Positions 55,716 through 64,000 of a stretch of DNA of 64,000 bases are shown one piece after another (position 1 is the first letter of the stretch; every line of letters begins with the position of its first letter). The stretch is from assembly GCA_040755915.1 (NCBI GenBank), contig JBFLWM010000043.1, positions 1 to 64,000 on the forward strand. The letters are read 5' to 3'. The translations under genes were made by a program, and so were the position numbers. The DNA is from Sulfurivermis sp040755915 (GTDB lineage: Bacteria > Pseudomonadota > Gammaproteobacteria > Thiohalomonadales > Thiohalomonadaceae). Below the pieces are notes generated by a model. It saw only the letters and a program-made list of their open reading frames with translations, was not told the origin of the DNA and did no database searches.

Positions 55716-56015
55716 ATGAAGCGGCTCCTCGTCGCCATCCTCGTCATCCTCCTGCTGGTATTGCAGTACCGTCTCTGGTTCAGCGACGGCGGCCTGGTCA
55801 AGATGTGGCAGCTGTCCGAAGCGCTGGAGGCGCAGAAACAGGAAAACGCCCGTCTGCTGGAGCGCAACCGCGCCCTGGAAGCGGAAGTCATCGATCTGAA
55901 GCAGGGTCTGCAGGCCATCGAGGAACGCGCCCGCACCGAGCTGGGCATGGTGAAGAAGGACGAAACCTTCTTTCAGATCATCGACGAACCGAAGACTCCC
56001 GAGGCCAGTCAATGA
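55716..56015 (+). CDS. ftsB: Cell division protein FtsB
   Basis: A 99-residue bitopic divisome protein. One N-terminal membrane segment (LLVAILVILLLVLQYRLWF) is followed by a periplasmic leucine-zipper coiled coil (LSEALEAQKQENARLLERN and onwards) and the conserved AIEERARTELGMVKKDETFFQ. It acts with FtsL and FtsQ in septal wall synthesis. Lies between eno and ispD, its usual place, and overlaps ispD (ATGA). Confidence 0.95.
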   Translation: MKRLLVAILVILLLVLQYRLWFSDGGLVKMWQLSEALEAQKQENARLLERNRALEAEVIDLKQGLQAIEERARTELGMVKKDETFFQIIDEPKTPEASQ

Positions 56016-56704
56016 ACTCGCCGCGCCACTGGGTCGTGATCCCCGCCGCCGGTGTCGGCGCGCGCATGAAGGCCGATCGTCCCAAGCAATACCTGCCGCT
56101 GCGCGGCAGGACCGTCATCGAACACACCCTGGCCTGTTTCACTCATCATCCCGCCATCAGCGGCATCGTCGTCGCGCTGTCGCCGGGCGATCCCTACTGG
56201 CCTGAACTGCACATCGATTCCGCCATACCTCTGCACGTTGCCGCCGGTGGCCAGGAGCGCTGCCACTCGGTGCTCAATGCGCTGCGTCTGCTGGCGCAGC
56301 ACGCCGATGCAAACGACTGGGTGCTGGTGCACGATGCCGCGCGGCCATGTCTCGCCCGTAGCGATATCGACAAACTCTGTGCCGAACTGGAAAACGACGA
56401 AGTCGGCGGCATTCTTGCCGTGCCGGTGCGCGACACCATGAAACGCGCCGATGGGGAACGGCGCATCAGCGCCACCGAAGATCGCACCACGCTGTGGCAC
56501 GCACTGACGCCGCAGATGTTCCGGCTGGGCCTGCTGACTCAGGCACTGGAACGTGCACTGGCCGACGGCTTCGTCGTCACCGACGAGGCCTCGGCAGTGG
56601 AACATGCCGGGTTGCGGCCGAAGCTGGTAGAGGGGCGCGCCGACAACATCAAGGTGACGCGGCCGGAGGATCTGGCGCTGGCGGAGTTCTTTCTCAGTCG
56701 CTGA
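56012..56704 (+). CDS. ispD: 2-C-methyl-D-erythritol 4-phosphate cytidylyltransferase
   Basis: A 230-residue MEP-pathway enzyme making CDP-methylerythritol. VVIPAAGVGARMKADRPKQYL is the nucleotide-binding start (split over residues 7-27), with VLVHDAARPCLARSDI, RTTLWHALTPQMFR and VTDEASAVEHAG. ispF, which normally comes next, is absent; the sequence instead turns to an accessory gene. Confidence 0.96.
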   Translation: MNSPRHWVVIPAAGVGARMKADRPKQYLPLRGRTVIEHTLACFTHHPAISGIVVALSPGDPYWPELHIDSAIPLHVAAGGQERCHSVLNALRLLAQHADANDWVLVHDAARPCLARSDIDKLCAELENDEVGGILAVPVRDTMKRADGERRISATEDRTTLWHALTPQMFRLGLLTQALERALADGFVVTDEASAVEHAGLRPKLVEGRADNIKVTRPEDLALAEFFLSR

Positions 56705-56860
56705 TGGTCAATACCTCTCAGTATCGCGGGAGAGGCTGTTGTAGGAGCGGATCGTATCCGCGATCTCTTTATATGACGTTAGGTGGTTGTCGGTATCTCA
56801 ATTTATTTTCTTGTGCAATTCATATAACCTGGCCAAGTCGCTATTGCGGAAACAGAAGGG

Positions 56861-57712
56861 ATGTCAGTGGCTGGGACGGATTGGACACGAATGGAAGTTG
56901 AGGCGATCGTTTCCGATTACCTCGCCATGCTTTCGTTTGAACTGGCTGGAATGCCCTATAGCAAGGCGGTTCATCGGCGTCAATTGATGTCGTTGCTCAC
57001 CGGACGATCTGAGCAATCAATAGAGTATAAGCACGCCAATATCAGTGCTGCTTTACTCGAGCTTGGGTTTCCTTACATTTCTGGATACAAGCCGCGTTCG
57101 AATTACCAACATCTCTTGATTGAGGTAGTGTCAGAGCAGCTTTCCGTTAACAGGATTCTCCAGGAAATTGCTGCATCTGACGCCGATCGTCCAATGGTAG
57201 TGCCGGACATGTTCGATATCCTGTCCGCCATGACTGATGCTCCTCACTCGGTATCAAGCCGCCCGAAGGTTGCCGAACCATCAATGCTGTCTGCAAGATT
57301 TACTACGAACTACATCGAGCGTGAATCGCGCAACAGATCGCTTGGTCTTGCCGGCGAAGAATTTGTTCTAGCGTATGAGCGCGCCAGACTTATAAAGGCT
57401 GGGTGCGAGAGGCTGGCAGATAGAATCGAGCATACGTCACAGGTTCGTGGTGATTGCGAGGGTTACGATGTTCTATCGTTTGAGGAAAGCGGCGCGGAGC
57501 GGCTCATTGAGGTAAAGACAACAAAGTACGGCAAGGAAACACCGTTTTTTGTTTCAAGAAATGAAGTTTCTGTTTCCGAGCGACATGCGTCTAATTATTT
57601 TGTGTATCGCATGTTCGGTTTCCGAGATTTGCCGCGTTTATATACGTTGCATGGCGCTATCTCCGCAAGCTGCGAGCTTTCCGCAGCATCGTTTTTGGCG
57701 CTGCCCCGTTAA
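56861..57712 (+). CDS. DUF3883-type PD-(D/E)xK nuclease-like protein
   Basis: A 283-residue soluble protein. The N-terminal half is a helical region without known match. Residues 165-265 resemble DUF3883/restriction-endonuclease-like domains: GLAGEEFVLAYERARL, then GDCEGYDVLSF and RLIEVKTTKYG giving the D-x(n)-E-x-K nuclease pattern, then FFVSRNEV and NYFVYRMF. Such domains occur in defence and DNA-processing proteins; no partner gene is present. The gene is visibly AT-richer than its neighbours and is flanked by dispersed repeats, so it is probably acquired. Start at 56861, or the Met at 56891. Confidence 0.7.
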   Translation: MSVAGTDWTRMEVEAIVSDYLAMLSFELAGMPYSKAVHRRQLMSLLTGRSEQSIEYKHANISAALLELGFPYISGYKPRSNYQHLLIEVVSEQLSVNRILQEIAASDADRPMVVPDMFDILSAMTDAPHSVSSRPKVAEPSMLSARFTTNYIERESRNRSLGLAGEEFVLAYERARLIKAGCERLADRIEHTSQVRGDCEGYDVLSFEESGAERLIEVKTTKYGKETPFFVSRNEVSVSERHASNYFVYRMFGFRDLPRLYTLHGAISASCELSAASFLALPR

Positions 57713-57719
57713 GTTCGAC

Positions 57720-57746
57720 GGGTGGATGCGCTCCGCTTATCCACCC
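57720..57746. repeat. REP-like hairpin after the DUF3883 gene
   Basis: GGGTGGAT-GCGCTCCGC-TTATCCACCC pairs GGGTGGAT with ATCCACCC, followed by TACATC. It belongs to the same loose family as the repeat at 50329. It lies between convergent genes. Confidence 0.6.
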
Positions 57747-57807
57747 TACATCAGGGCCATCGCGGCTACTGCTTCATATCCTTGCGGCGATAGGCAACCA
57801 CCATATA

Positions 57808-60141
57808 TCACCGGAAATTCTCCTCCGGCTCCACGGTAAATTCCAACGTATCACTCATCCCCGCCTGGTCGGTTACGGCCAGTTGGTATTTGCCGGGTTC
57901 GGGCATCGGCAGCTTCAGGATATCGCCCTGGCCTTCCAGCAGTTCGCCGTTGAGGAACCAGTACCACTGCGGTTGGCCGCCGACGGCGCGGAAGCCGAGC
58001 AGGGGTTGTTCCGCCGTGGTGGCGTGGCGTTTGAGGCGCGCCTTGTTGTCGAGGCCGATGATCTGCACAGGGGTTTCGCTGAGCAGGCCGGCGTTTTGTT
58101 TGCAGCGGGGATCGAGCGGAGGAATGCGTTGGGTGGTGCGCCATTTGGCGGGCAGCCAGCTTTGCAGGGGGGCGGGCCAGATGGGGAGGGTTTGTTCGGT
58201 GGCGGCGACGTTGCAGCCGAGGGCGCTGCGCAGTCCGCTGTCGCCGGCCAGGCGCAGGGTGATGTAGGGGTTGGGGATCAGCGGTGACTGCTCGACGGTG
58301 CCCATGAATGTGGCAGGGATGACGTCGTCCACGATCCATGCCGGGCGTTCTTCGTCGCACAGCTGCGTTGTCTCCTGGCCGGTGGGCCAGCAGATGCTCT
58401 TGCGGCTGACGTTGGCCGGCCTGGCGGGGAGGCCCGGGCCGCTGTTGGGCAGGATGGCGGCGGCAGCACGCAGGATTGGCTCGGCGGTGTAGCTGCCGTA
58501 GTGGCCGGTCATGGCGGCATTGTCGGGGCGCCCGACCCAGACGCCGAGGGTGTGGTGCCTGCCGACGCCGATGGCCCAGGCGTCGCGGTTGCCGTAGCTG
58601 GTGCCGGTCTTGATCGCCAGTCCCTGCTGCCAGGTGGTCTCCTCGCGGCGGTGGGAGAGAATGTCGCGGATGATCCAGGCGGTGCCGGGACTGAGCAGTC
58701 TGCGCTTCTGCAACGGGTCGTCGGGGCCCAGGCGCGGGACGATGGCATAGCCGTCGTTGCCCAGGGCGCTGTAGAGCGCCACCAGACGTTCCAGGTTGGT
58801 GGCGACGCCGCCCAGCGCGACGGCGAGGTTGGGTACGGCGCCCGGCGGCAGGCGCAGTCCGGCGCCTGCGGTCTGCATGTGGGCGAAAAAGTGGGCGGGG
58901 TCGAGCCGTTCCAGCACCTGGACGGCCGGTACATTGAGCGAGAGTTGCAGCGCATGGCTGACGCTGACCGGGCCGGAGAAGCCGCGACTGAAATTCTGCG
59001 GACGGTAGTCGCCGAAGGCGAGCGGGGTATCCAGCAGCAGGCTCTCGCTGTGGATCAGCCCTGCGTCCATGGCCATGCCGTAGATGAACGGTTTGAGTGT
59101 CGATCCGGGGGAGCGCTCGGCGGTGACCATGTCGATGTAACCGAAACGTTCCATGTCGCCCAGGCCTGCGGAGCCGAGATAGGCCACTACCTTGCCGCTG
59201 CCGTGCTCCATTACCTCGATGGCCAGCGATGCGTGCTGCGGCAGCAGGTGGAGCTGTTCGCGCACGAGCGTTTCCAGGCGGCGCTGCAACTGGCGGTCGA
59301 TGAATGTGGTGATGCGGTGGTCGTCGGTGTTGCGCTCGACAAGACGCCGCGCCAGCAATGGTGCGAGTGGCTTGAGATGCGGCGGTGTCGCCGCGACGCT
59401 CTCCAGCTTGGCATCGGCGGCGTCCGCCTGACTGATCAGGCCGAACCCGGCCAGGCGGTCCAGCACCTTGTCGCGCTGCATGCGCGCGCGTTCCGCATAG
59501 CGATCGGGACGGTACAGGCTGGGGGCCTGCGGCAGTACCGCCAGCAGGGCACCCTGGGCGCGGGTCAGCCGGGCGGAGGGATAGCCGAAGTAACTGCGGC
59601 TGGCCGCCTCCACACCTTGCAGGGTGCCGCCGAAGGGGGCGTGGTTGATGTAGTAGGTGAGGATTTCGTCCTTGCTGTAGTGCAGTTCCAGCTGCATGGC
59701 ACGCACTATCTGTCGGAGCTTGTCGGCTATGCCGCCACGGCCGGGATAGCGGATGCGCGCCACCTGCATGGTGAGGGTGGAGCCGCCGGAGACGATGTGG
59801 CCGTGACGCAGCCATTGCCACGCGGCGCGCAGCAGGGCGAGCGGGTTGACGCCGAAGTGGCGGTAGAACCAGCGGTCCTCGTAGCCGATGAGCGCCTGCA
59901 AATAGTAGGGCGAAACCTGATCGAGGCTGACCTGATAGCGCCACTCGCCGTTGCGGTCGGCAAAGGCGCGCAGCGGTTCGCCGCGGCTGTCGACCACCAC
60001 ACGTGCAGCGCTGAGGGGTTGCAGGTCGACCGGCGCCAGCAGGTCGATGGCCAGGAATGCGCACGCGAGAACGACTGCTGCGATGAAAACGGGCCTGGCG
60101 TAACGCCAGACCCGTTTGCCGAGTGCTGCCGCCGGTTGCAC
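57808..60141 (-). CDS. pbpC: Penicillin-binding protein 1C
   Basis: A 777-residue bifunctional peptidoglycan synthase. An N-terminal membrane anchor (VFIAAVVLACAFLAIDLLAP) is followed by the glycosyltransferase domain with its Glu in YEDRWFYRHFGVNP and GGSTLTMQ, then a transpeptidase domain with SPGSTLKPF (active Ser) and IKTGTSYGNRDAW, and the BiPBP C-terminal domain. It lies 3 bases after yfhM, the pairing seen in E. coli, where the macroglobulin is thought to trap proteases that breach the envelope while PBP1C repairs the wall. Confidence 0.95.
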   Translation of the reverse strand: MQPAAALGKRVWRYARPVFIAAVVLACAFLAIDLLAPVDLQPLSAARVVVDSRGEPLRAFADRNGEWRYQVSLDQVSPYYLQALIGYEDRWFYRHFGVNPLALLRAAWQWLRHGHIVSGGSTLTMQVARIRYPGRGGIADKLRQIVRAMQLELHYSKDEILTYYINHAPFGGTLQGVEAASRSYFGYPSARLTRAQGALLAVLPQAPSLYRPDRYAERARMQRDKVLDRLAGFGLISQADAADAKLESVAATPPHLKPLAPLLARRLVERNTDDHRITTFIDRQLQRRLETLVREQLHLLPQHASLAIEVMEHGSGKVVAYLGSAGLGDMERFGYIDMVTAERSPGSTLKPFIYGMAMDAGLIHSESLLLDTPLAFGDYRPQNFSRGFSGPVSVSHALQLSLNVPAVQVLERLDPAHFFAHMQTAGAGLRLPPGAVPNLAVALGGVATNLERLVALYSALGNDGYAIVPRLGPDDPLQKRRLLSPGTAWIIRDILSHRREETTWQQGLAIKTGTSYGNRDAWAIGVGRHHTLGVWVGRPDNAAMTGHYGSYTAEPILRAAAAILPNSGPGLPARPANVSRKSICWPTGQETTQLCDEERPAWIVDDVIPATFMGTVEQSPLIPNPYITLRLAGDSGLRSALGCNVAATEQTLPIWPAPLQSWLPAKWRTTQRIPPLDPRCKQNAGLLSETPVQIIGLDNKARLKRHATTAEQPLLGFRAVGGQPQWYWFLNGELLEGQGDILKLPMPEPGKYQLAVTDQAGMSDTLEFTVEPEENFR

Positions 60142-60144
60142 CGG

Positions 60145-63100
60145 TTACCGCGTGATACGCAGCGTCTCTACCGTGGCGCCGACGGCGTGGTGGTAGGGGC
60201 GATACATATCCTCGACATACGGCGGCGGTACGCGGTATTCGCCGGGGGTGACGGCGCGGGCCAGATAGAACAGATCCCTGGAGCCGTGTTCCTCCACCGC
60301 CAGTGCCGCGACGAAGCGGTCGTCACGATATTCCACGTGCACCACGTCGGCCCGGTCGCGCCAGTCGGCGAGCTGTTTGCCGTTGATCGCCACCTTGCTC
60401 AGGTCGACGCTGGCGTTGGCCAGGTTCTGGTTTTCCAGTTCCAGGCCGGCGGGCAGCAGGTCGACCACCAGGCCGTCCGGCGTGTACTTGCTGGCGGTGA
60501 CGGCGAGACGCACCACCACCAGTTCGCCGCCCTTGAGCGACTGCAGATCGAGCGGCTTGCCGTCGATGTCGAAGTAGTCGCGCCGGATGGTGAAGCCGTC
60601 GCCATAGGGCGCCGGCACGCCCGCCTGGTTGCCGATGATCTCCAGGCTGGCGTACACGGTGTTTTCGCCCGCGCCTATCGACTCGATGGAGGCGAGCTGG
60701 TCGTAGCCCAGTATCGACTTGAACGGTTTCTCCTGGGCGATGTTCTGCTTGTTCGCCGTCGTTTCGATCAGCGCGAGCAGCTTTTCGCCGGTGGCGGTCT
60801 TCGACGCGAGCGCCGCCTTGAACAGGGCATTGCGTTCCTGCGTGCTGAGCCAGGGACGCTGCCTGGTCAGTTCGAACAGCTGCAGCAGCATGTCCGCCCG
60901 GGCCTCGCCGCGCGATGCCAGGATGGCGTAGGTGAGTGCGAGGTCGCGCAGGTTGCTGTCGTAGTAGCCGATGTAGCGCTCGGCAAACTTCAGCTGCCGC
61001 GCCTTGTCGTAGGCAGCCTTGGCCCGCGTGGCGTCGCCCTGCCGATCGAGGGCATAGCCCAGCTGCGTCCAGGGCAGCGGCGAGTCGTCGAACTTGCCGT
61101 CGGCGGCATCGTACAGCCGTCGCAGATCAGACAGGTTGGTGCGGTTGACCTTGGCCAGCACGTAGGCGGCATAGGCGCGGGTGGCGAAGTTGTAGACGTT
61201 GCTGTCGCTGCTCCAGCGCTGGGCGATGGGCGCCTGTTCGCGCAGGTACTCGCCGAGACGGCTCAGTGCCTTGTTCGCCGCCTCGCCATCGACCGCGGCA
61301 CCGGCCAGCTTCGCATCGGTGAGGAAGTCGGTGACGTAGACGGTCAGCCAGCTCAGTTCGTCACTGTTGCCGTCCCACAGGGTGAAGCCGCCGGAGCTGT
61401 TCTGTCGCGGCAGGACGCGCTTGACCGCCTTTTCGATCTGTTCCTTGCGGAATGCCTCGGTGTAGTCGGTTTTGAACTCGCTGCGGATCAGCGGCAGCAG
61501 GTCCATGCGCTGGGCCGCGTCGAGATCCACCAGCACCCAGGGATAACCCGAGCTGGTGCTCTGTTCGGTGCAGCCGTAGGGATAGTGGAGCAGGTGCCGG
61601 AACTGCGAGTTGACGTCGATGGGCGGCTGGTTGGAGAGGATCAGCTGCCCCTGCACGCTGGCCTGCGCCAGATCGGCGATCTCCACCTTGGGTTGCCAGG
61701 CTGCGCCGGGGTTGATGACGGTCGCCTCCTTGCGGGTGACTGCCGGATAGGCGTGGCGCACCCCCAGGGTCCAGTTGCGTTGCAGCGCGATGGCGTCGTT
61801 GCCCTGTTTGTTGTTGCTGACGATCAACTCGATCCGGCCTTCGCCCGCCGCCGTGGCGGTGATGGGGAAGCGCAGGGTCTGCTTTTTGCCGTCTTCCAGC
61901 GCCACCTGTTCATCCCACACCTGTGGGGCGAGGGTGCCGCCGGTGCTCATGGCGACGCTGAGCTGCTGTTGTGAGCCGCTCATGTTGCTCAGGTCGAGGG
62001 TGAGTTCAGACTTGTCGTCGATGGCGAGGAAGCGCGGTTTGGACAGTTGGGTCACCAGTTTGTCGGCCACCGTGGTGTTGGACTCGGCGCTGCCGAAGGT
62101 CTGGTCGGACCAGGCGATGGCCATCCAGCGCAGCTTGCCGTTGAACTGCGGGATGTCCATGGTCACCGTCGCGGTGCCGTCCTTGCCGACGCGTACCGGC
62201 GCCGATTGCAGCGACACGATGCGCACGTCGTTCTTCGGCTTGTCGCCGCCGCGCGCGAGCTCGGCCTCGGACTGTGCGAAGTCGCCGCCGAAGCGGTAGC
62301 GGCTGTAATTGAAACCGGCGTTCTCGATGATCTGGCCGTAGACGTCGTACAGGTTGGCCTCGTAGCGGCGCGGACTGAACAGATACTCGACCGGATCGGG
62401 CGTCTTGTAGCGGGTGATGTTGAGTACGCCGACATCGACTGCGGCAAGGGTCACGTAGGTATTGTCGGGGATGGGGCCGCCGGCGCCTTTGAGCCTTACC
62501 ACGGCATCGATCTTCTGTTCCGGCGCGATCTTCTCCGGCACATCGATGACCAGGTCGAATTTCGCATCGCTGCGGCGCAGGGGCAGGTTGACGAAGCCGA
62601 ACGCCCGCTTTGGCGCCACGCTGTGCTTCATGTCGCCGGGGCTGAGGATGGTGGCGGTAACGTAGATGTCGTGGCGCGACCAGTCGCTCCTGATCGGGAT
62701 GTCGATGACCGTCTTCTGCGCGTCGACGCTGCGCTGTGCCACCCACAATACGGTGTCGTTGTTCTCCACCGTGATGGTGGCCAGGCCGGCGGTGGCGGGG
62801 GAGAGCAGCAGGTGGGCGGTATCGCCGGCGCGGTAGCTTTCTTCGCGGAAGCCCATGTTGACCTGATCGGGCTTGAGGGCGCCGCCGTCGGCGCTGTTGC
62901 CCCACCAGTACCAGCGCGTGCGGAAGCGGTAACTGCTGACACTCTGGTTGGAGCCGTCACGAACCTCCAGGCGGTAGTTGCCCCACTTGATCGGCACGGC
63001 GATGGAGACGGGCTTGTCGGCGTCAAACTTCAGCTTGCCGGAGAAGCTCTCGTACTCCATCGGATCGTAATGCCAGTTCCAGCCGCTGCTGTCGCTGTAG

Positions 63101-64000
63101 GTCCAGTAGTAGTTGCGGTCTTCATGGATCAGGACGTACTGATAGCTGCCGGACAGCGGCCTGCCTTCGCCGTCGGTCAGCACCAGCTTGAATCCGGCGC
63201 GGCTGTTGTTGTCCGCCTGCTTGTTGAACTGGGGCTCGATGCCGACCAGCTTTTTCTGGGTGATGCGCGTGGCACTGAAGCTGCGCGTCACCGGACGGCC
63301 GCCGCTCTCGTAGAGGCTGGCGGTGGCGGTGAGTGCCAGTGGTGAGGCGACGCCCCTCCAGTTGCCGAGATCGATGCTCCATTCGCCGGCACCCGATCCA
63401 TCCAGATCCACCTTGGACAGCGCCATGCGGGGCGTCGGGATATTTTCACCGTCGATGCCGAAGCTGTAACTTTTCCACTGCTCGAACGGGTGGCGATCCA
63501 GTTCCGCCAGCAGGTTGCCGTCTACCCGATTGCCCGAGGCCGGTGCGCCGTACAGGTATTTGCCGCTGATCGGGATGGTCAGTGTGCTCTCGTCATAGAA
63601 CAGGCGGTGGCGCAGCGGGTCGCCATCGTAGAGGGTGAGGTCCATCCGCTCGGGCATGAATTCCTCGACGGAGAACTTGTACTCGCTCAGCACCTCGTTG
63701 TTGCCGGGATTGCGGTAGATGAGCTTCCATTCGCCCGGTTTGGCCGTATCGGTCAACTGGTATGTGTAGTGGTAGGTGCCGTTGTCGTCACGGTTCAGGG
63801 TGGCATTGGCGGCCTGGCTGCCGGTGGCATCGTAGAGGCTGGCGCGTACCGGAACGTCGCGCAGCTGGCGACCGTCGTGGTCACGCAGAATGGCATAGGT
63901 CTCGAACATCTCGCCGGGCCGGTACAGGTCGCGTGGTCCCCAGGCGAACAACTGCATTTCCTGGAAACGGGCGGTGGCATTGCTGATGCCGGAGAGGTCG
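60145..64000 (-). CDS. yfhM: Bacterial alpha-2-macroglobulin (partial, N-terminus outside window)
   Basis: At least 1284 C-terminal residues of a large protease-trapping macroglobulin; the reading frame stays open to the window edge. Visible: a macroglobulin domain start (GPRDLYRPGE), repeated MG beta-sandwiches, and the thioester motif CTEQ in HYPYGCTEQSTS near position 61575, meaning the covalent trap is intact (E. coli YfhM has CLEQ). The alpha/alpha toroid thioester domain follows (SSGGFTLWDG, ATRAYAAYVLAKVNR) and a receptor-like C-terminal domain ends in YRPYHHAVGATVETLRITR. In operon with pbpC downstream. The signal peptide and lipobox would be outside the window. Confidence 0.93.
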   Translation of the reverse strand, partial: DLSGISNATARFQEMQLFAWGPRDLYRPGEMFETYAILRDHDGRQLRDVPVRASLYDATGSQAANATLNRDDNGTYHYTYQLTDTAKPGEWKLIYRNPGNNEVLSEYKFSVEEFMPERMDLTLYDGDPLRHRLFYDESTLTIPISGKYLYGAPASGNRVDGNLLAELDRHPFEQWKSYSFGIDGENIPTPRMALSKVDLDGSGAGEWSIDLGNWRGVASPLALTATASLYESGGRPVTRSFSATRITQKKLVGIEPQFNKQADNNSRAGFKLVLTDGEGRPLSGSYQYVLIHEDRNYYWTYSDSSGWNWHYDPMEYESFSGKLKFDADKPVSIAVPIKWGNYRLEVRDGSNQSVSSYRFRTRWYWWGNSADGGALKPDQVNMGFREESYRAGDTAHLLLSPATAGLATITVENNDTVLWVAQRSVDAQKTVIDIPIRSDWSRHDIYVTATILSPGDMKHSVAPKRAFGFVNLPLRRSDAKFDLVIDVPEKIAPEQKIDAVVRLKGAGGPIPDNTYVTLAAVDVGVLNITRYKTPDPVEYLFSPRRYEANLYDVYGQIIENAGFNYSRYRFGGDFAQSEAELARGGDKPKNDVRIVSLQSAPVRVGKDGTATVTMDIPQFNGKLRWMAIAWSDQTFGSAESNTTVADKLVTQLSKPRFLAIDDKSELTLDLSNMSGSQQQLSVAMSTGGTLAPQVWDEQVALEDGKKQTLRFPITATAAGEGRIELIVSNNKQGNDAIALQRNWTLGVRHAYPAVTRKEATVINPGAAWQPKVEIADLAQASVQGQLILSNQPPIDVNSQFRHLLHYPYGCTEQSTSSGYPWVLVDLDAAQRMDLLPLIRSEFKTDYTEAFRKEQIEKAVKRVLPRQNSSGGFTLWDGNSDELSWLTVYVTDFLTDAKLAGAAVDGEAANKALSRLGEYLREQAPIAQRWSSDSNVYNFATRAYAAYVLAKVNRTNLSDLRRLYDAADGKFDDSPLPWTQLGYALDRQGDATRAKAAYDKARQLKFAERYIGYYDSNLRDLALTYAILASRGEARADMLLQLFELTRQRPWLSTQERNALFKAALASKTATGEKLLALIETTANKQNIAQEKPFKSILGYDQLASIESIGAGENTVYASLEIIGNQAGVPAPYGDGFTIRRDYFDIDGKPLDLQSLKGGELVVVRLAVTASKYTPDGLVVDLLPAGLELENQNLANASVDLSKVAINGKQLADWRDRADVVHVEYRDDRFVAALAVEEHGSRDLFYLARAVTPGEYRVPPPYVEDMYRPYHHAVGATVETLRITR

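Noticed and set aside
58501..61974. Open frame of about 1157 codons opposite pbpC and yfhM
   Set aside because: Same shadow effect; the minus-strand genes have complete catalytic motifs and operon structure.

Overview
The window is a GC-rich (roughly 60-65 % by eye) chromosomal segment of a gammaproteobacterium that oxidises sulfide. The order rpsB-tsf-pyrH-frr-uppS-cdsA-dxr-rseP-bamA-skp-lpxD-fabZ-lpxA is followed by rnhB-dnaE-accA-tilS-pyrG-kdsA-eno-ftsB-ispD, the usual gammaproteobacterial arrangement. The sulfide:quinone oxidoreductase and the gnnA/gnnB genes recall Acidithiobacillus and other chemolithotrophic sulfur oxidisers. No rRNA, tRNA or CRISPR array was recognised.

Layout. (1) 1-1860 is accessory DNA. 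It holds the 3' end of an unknown gene, an integron-like gene cassette (a DUF1963 gene with an attC-like site on the minus strand), and two diverged, oppositely oriented copies of an interspersed repeat. (2) 1861-8533 holds mfd, then the sulfide module: sqr behind a sigma-54 promoter, a FisR-type sigma-54 activator with the three-cysteine signature of sulfane-sulfur sensing, and a candidate sigma-54-driven small RNA. (3) 8534-28864 holds a divergent DAHP synthase, the agmatine-to-putrescine pair aguAB, ygiQ, an RND efflux pair with a divergent LysR regulator, relA-sfsA-wbuC-TPR/methyltransferase, and the map-glnD-rlmA operon. (4) 28922-41532 is the translation and envelope superoperon. (5) 41567-44895 is an inverted block lpxB-gnnB-gnnA on the minus strand, predicting lipid A built on a 2,3-diamino sugar. 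(6) 45042-56704 carries rnhB, dnaE, accA, tilS, pyrG, kdsA, eno, ftsB and ispD. (7) 56705-64000 is a synteny break: an AT-richer DUF3883 nuclease-like gene between REP-like repeats, then pbpC and the alpha-2-macroglobulin gene yfhM, which runs off the right edge.

The most interesting part is 5414-8510. Two sibling sigma-54 promoters share bases beyond the consensus. One reads into sqr. The other lies on the opposite strand downstream of fisR and reads about 100 nt to a strong intrinsic terminator, with no plausible protein in between. Clusters of TGACA/TGTCA half-sites lie on both sides of fisR; one sits about 80-105 bp upstream of the predicted small-RNA start, the usual enhancer distance. 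The reading is a sulfide-responsive regulon in which FisR switches on both the oxidase and a regulatory RNA carrying an anti-Shine-Dalgarno-like pyrimidine tract. The promoters, terminator and half-sites are seen in the sequence; the RNA and its regulation are inference.
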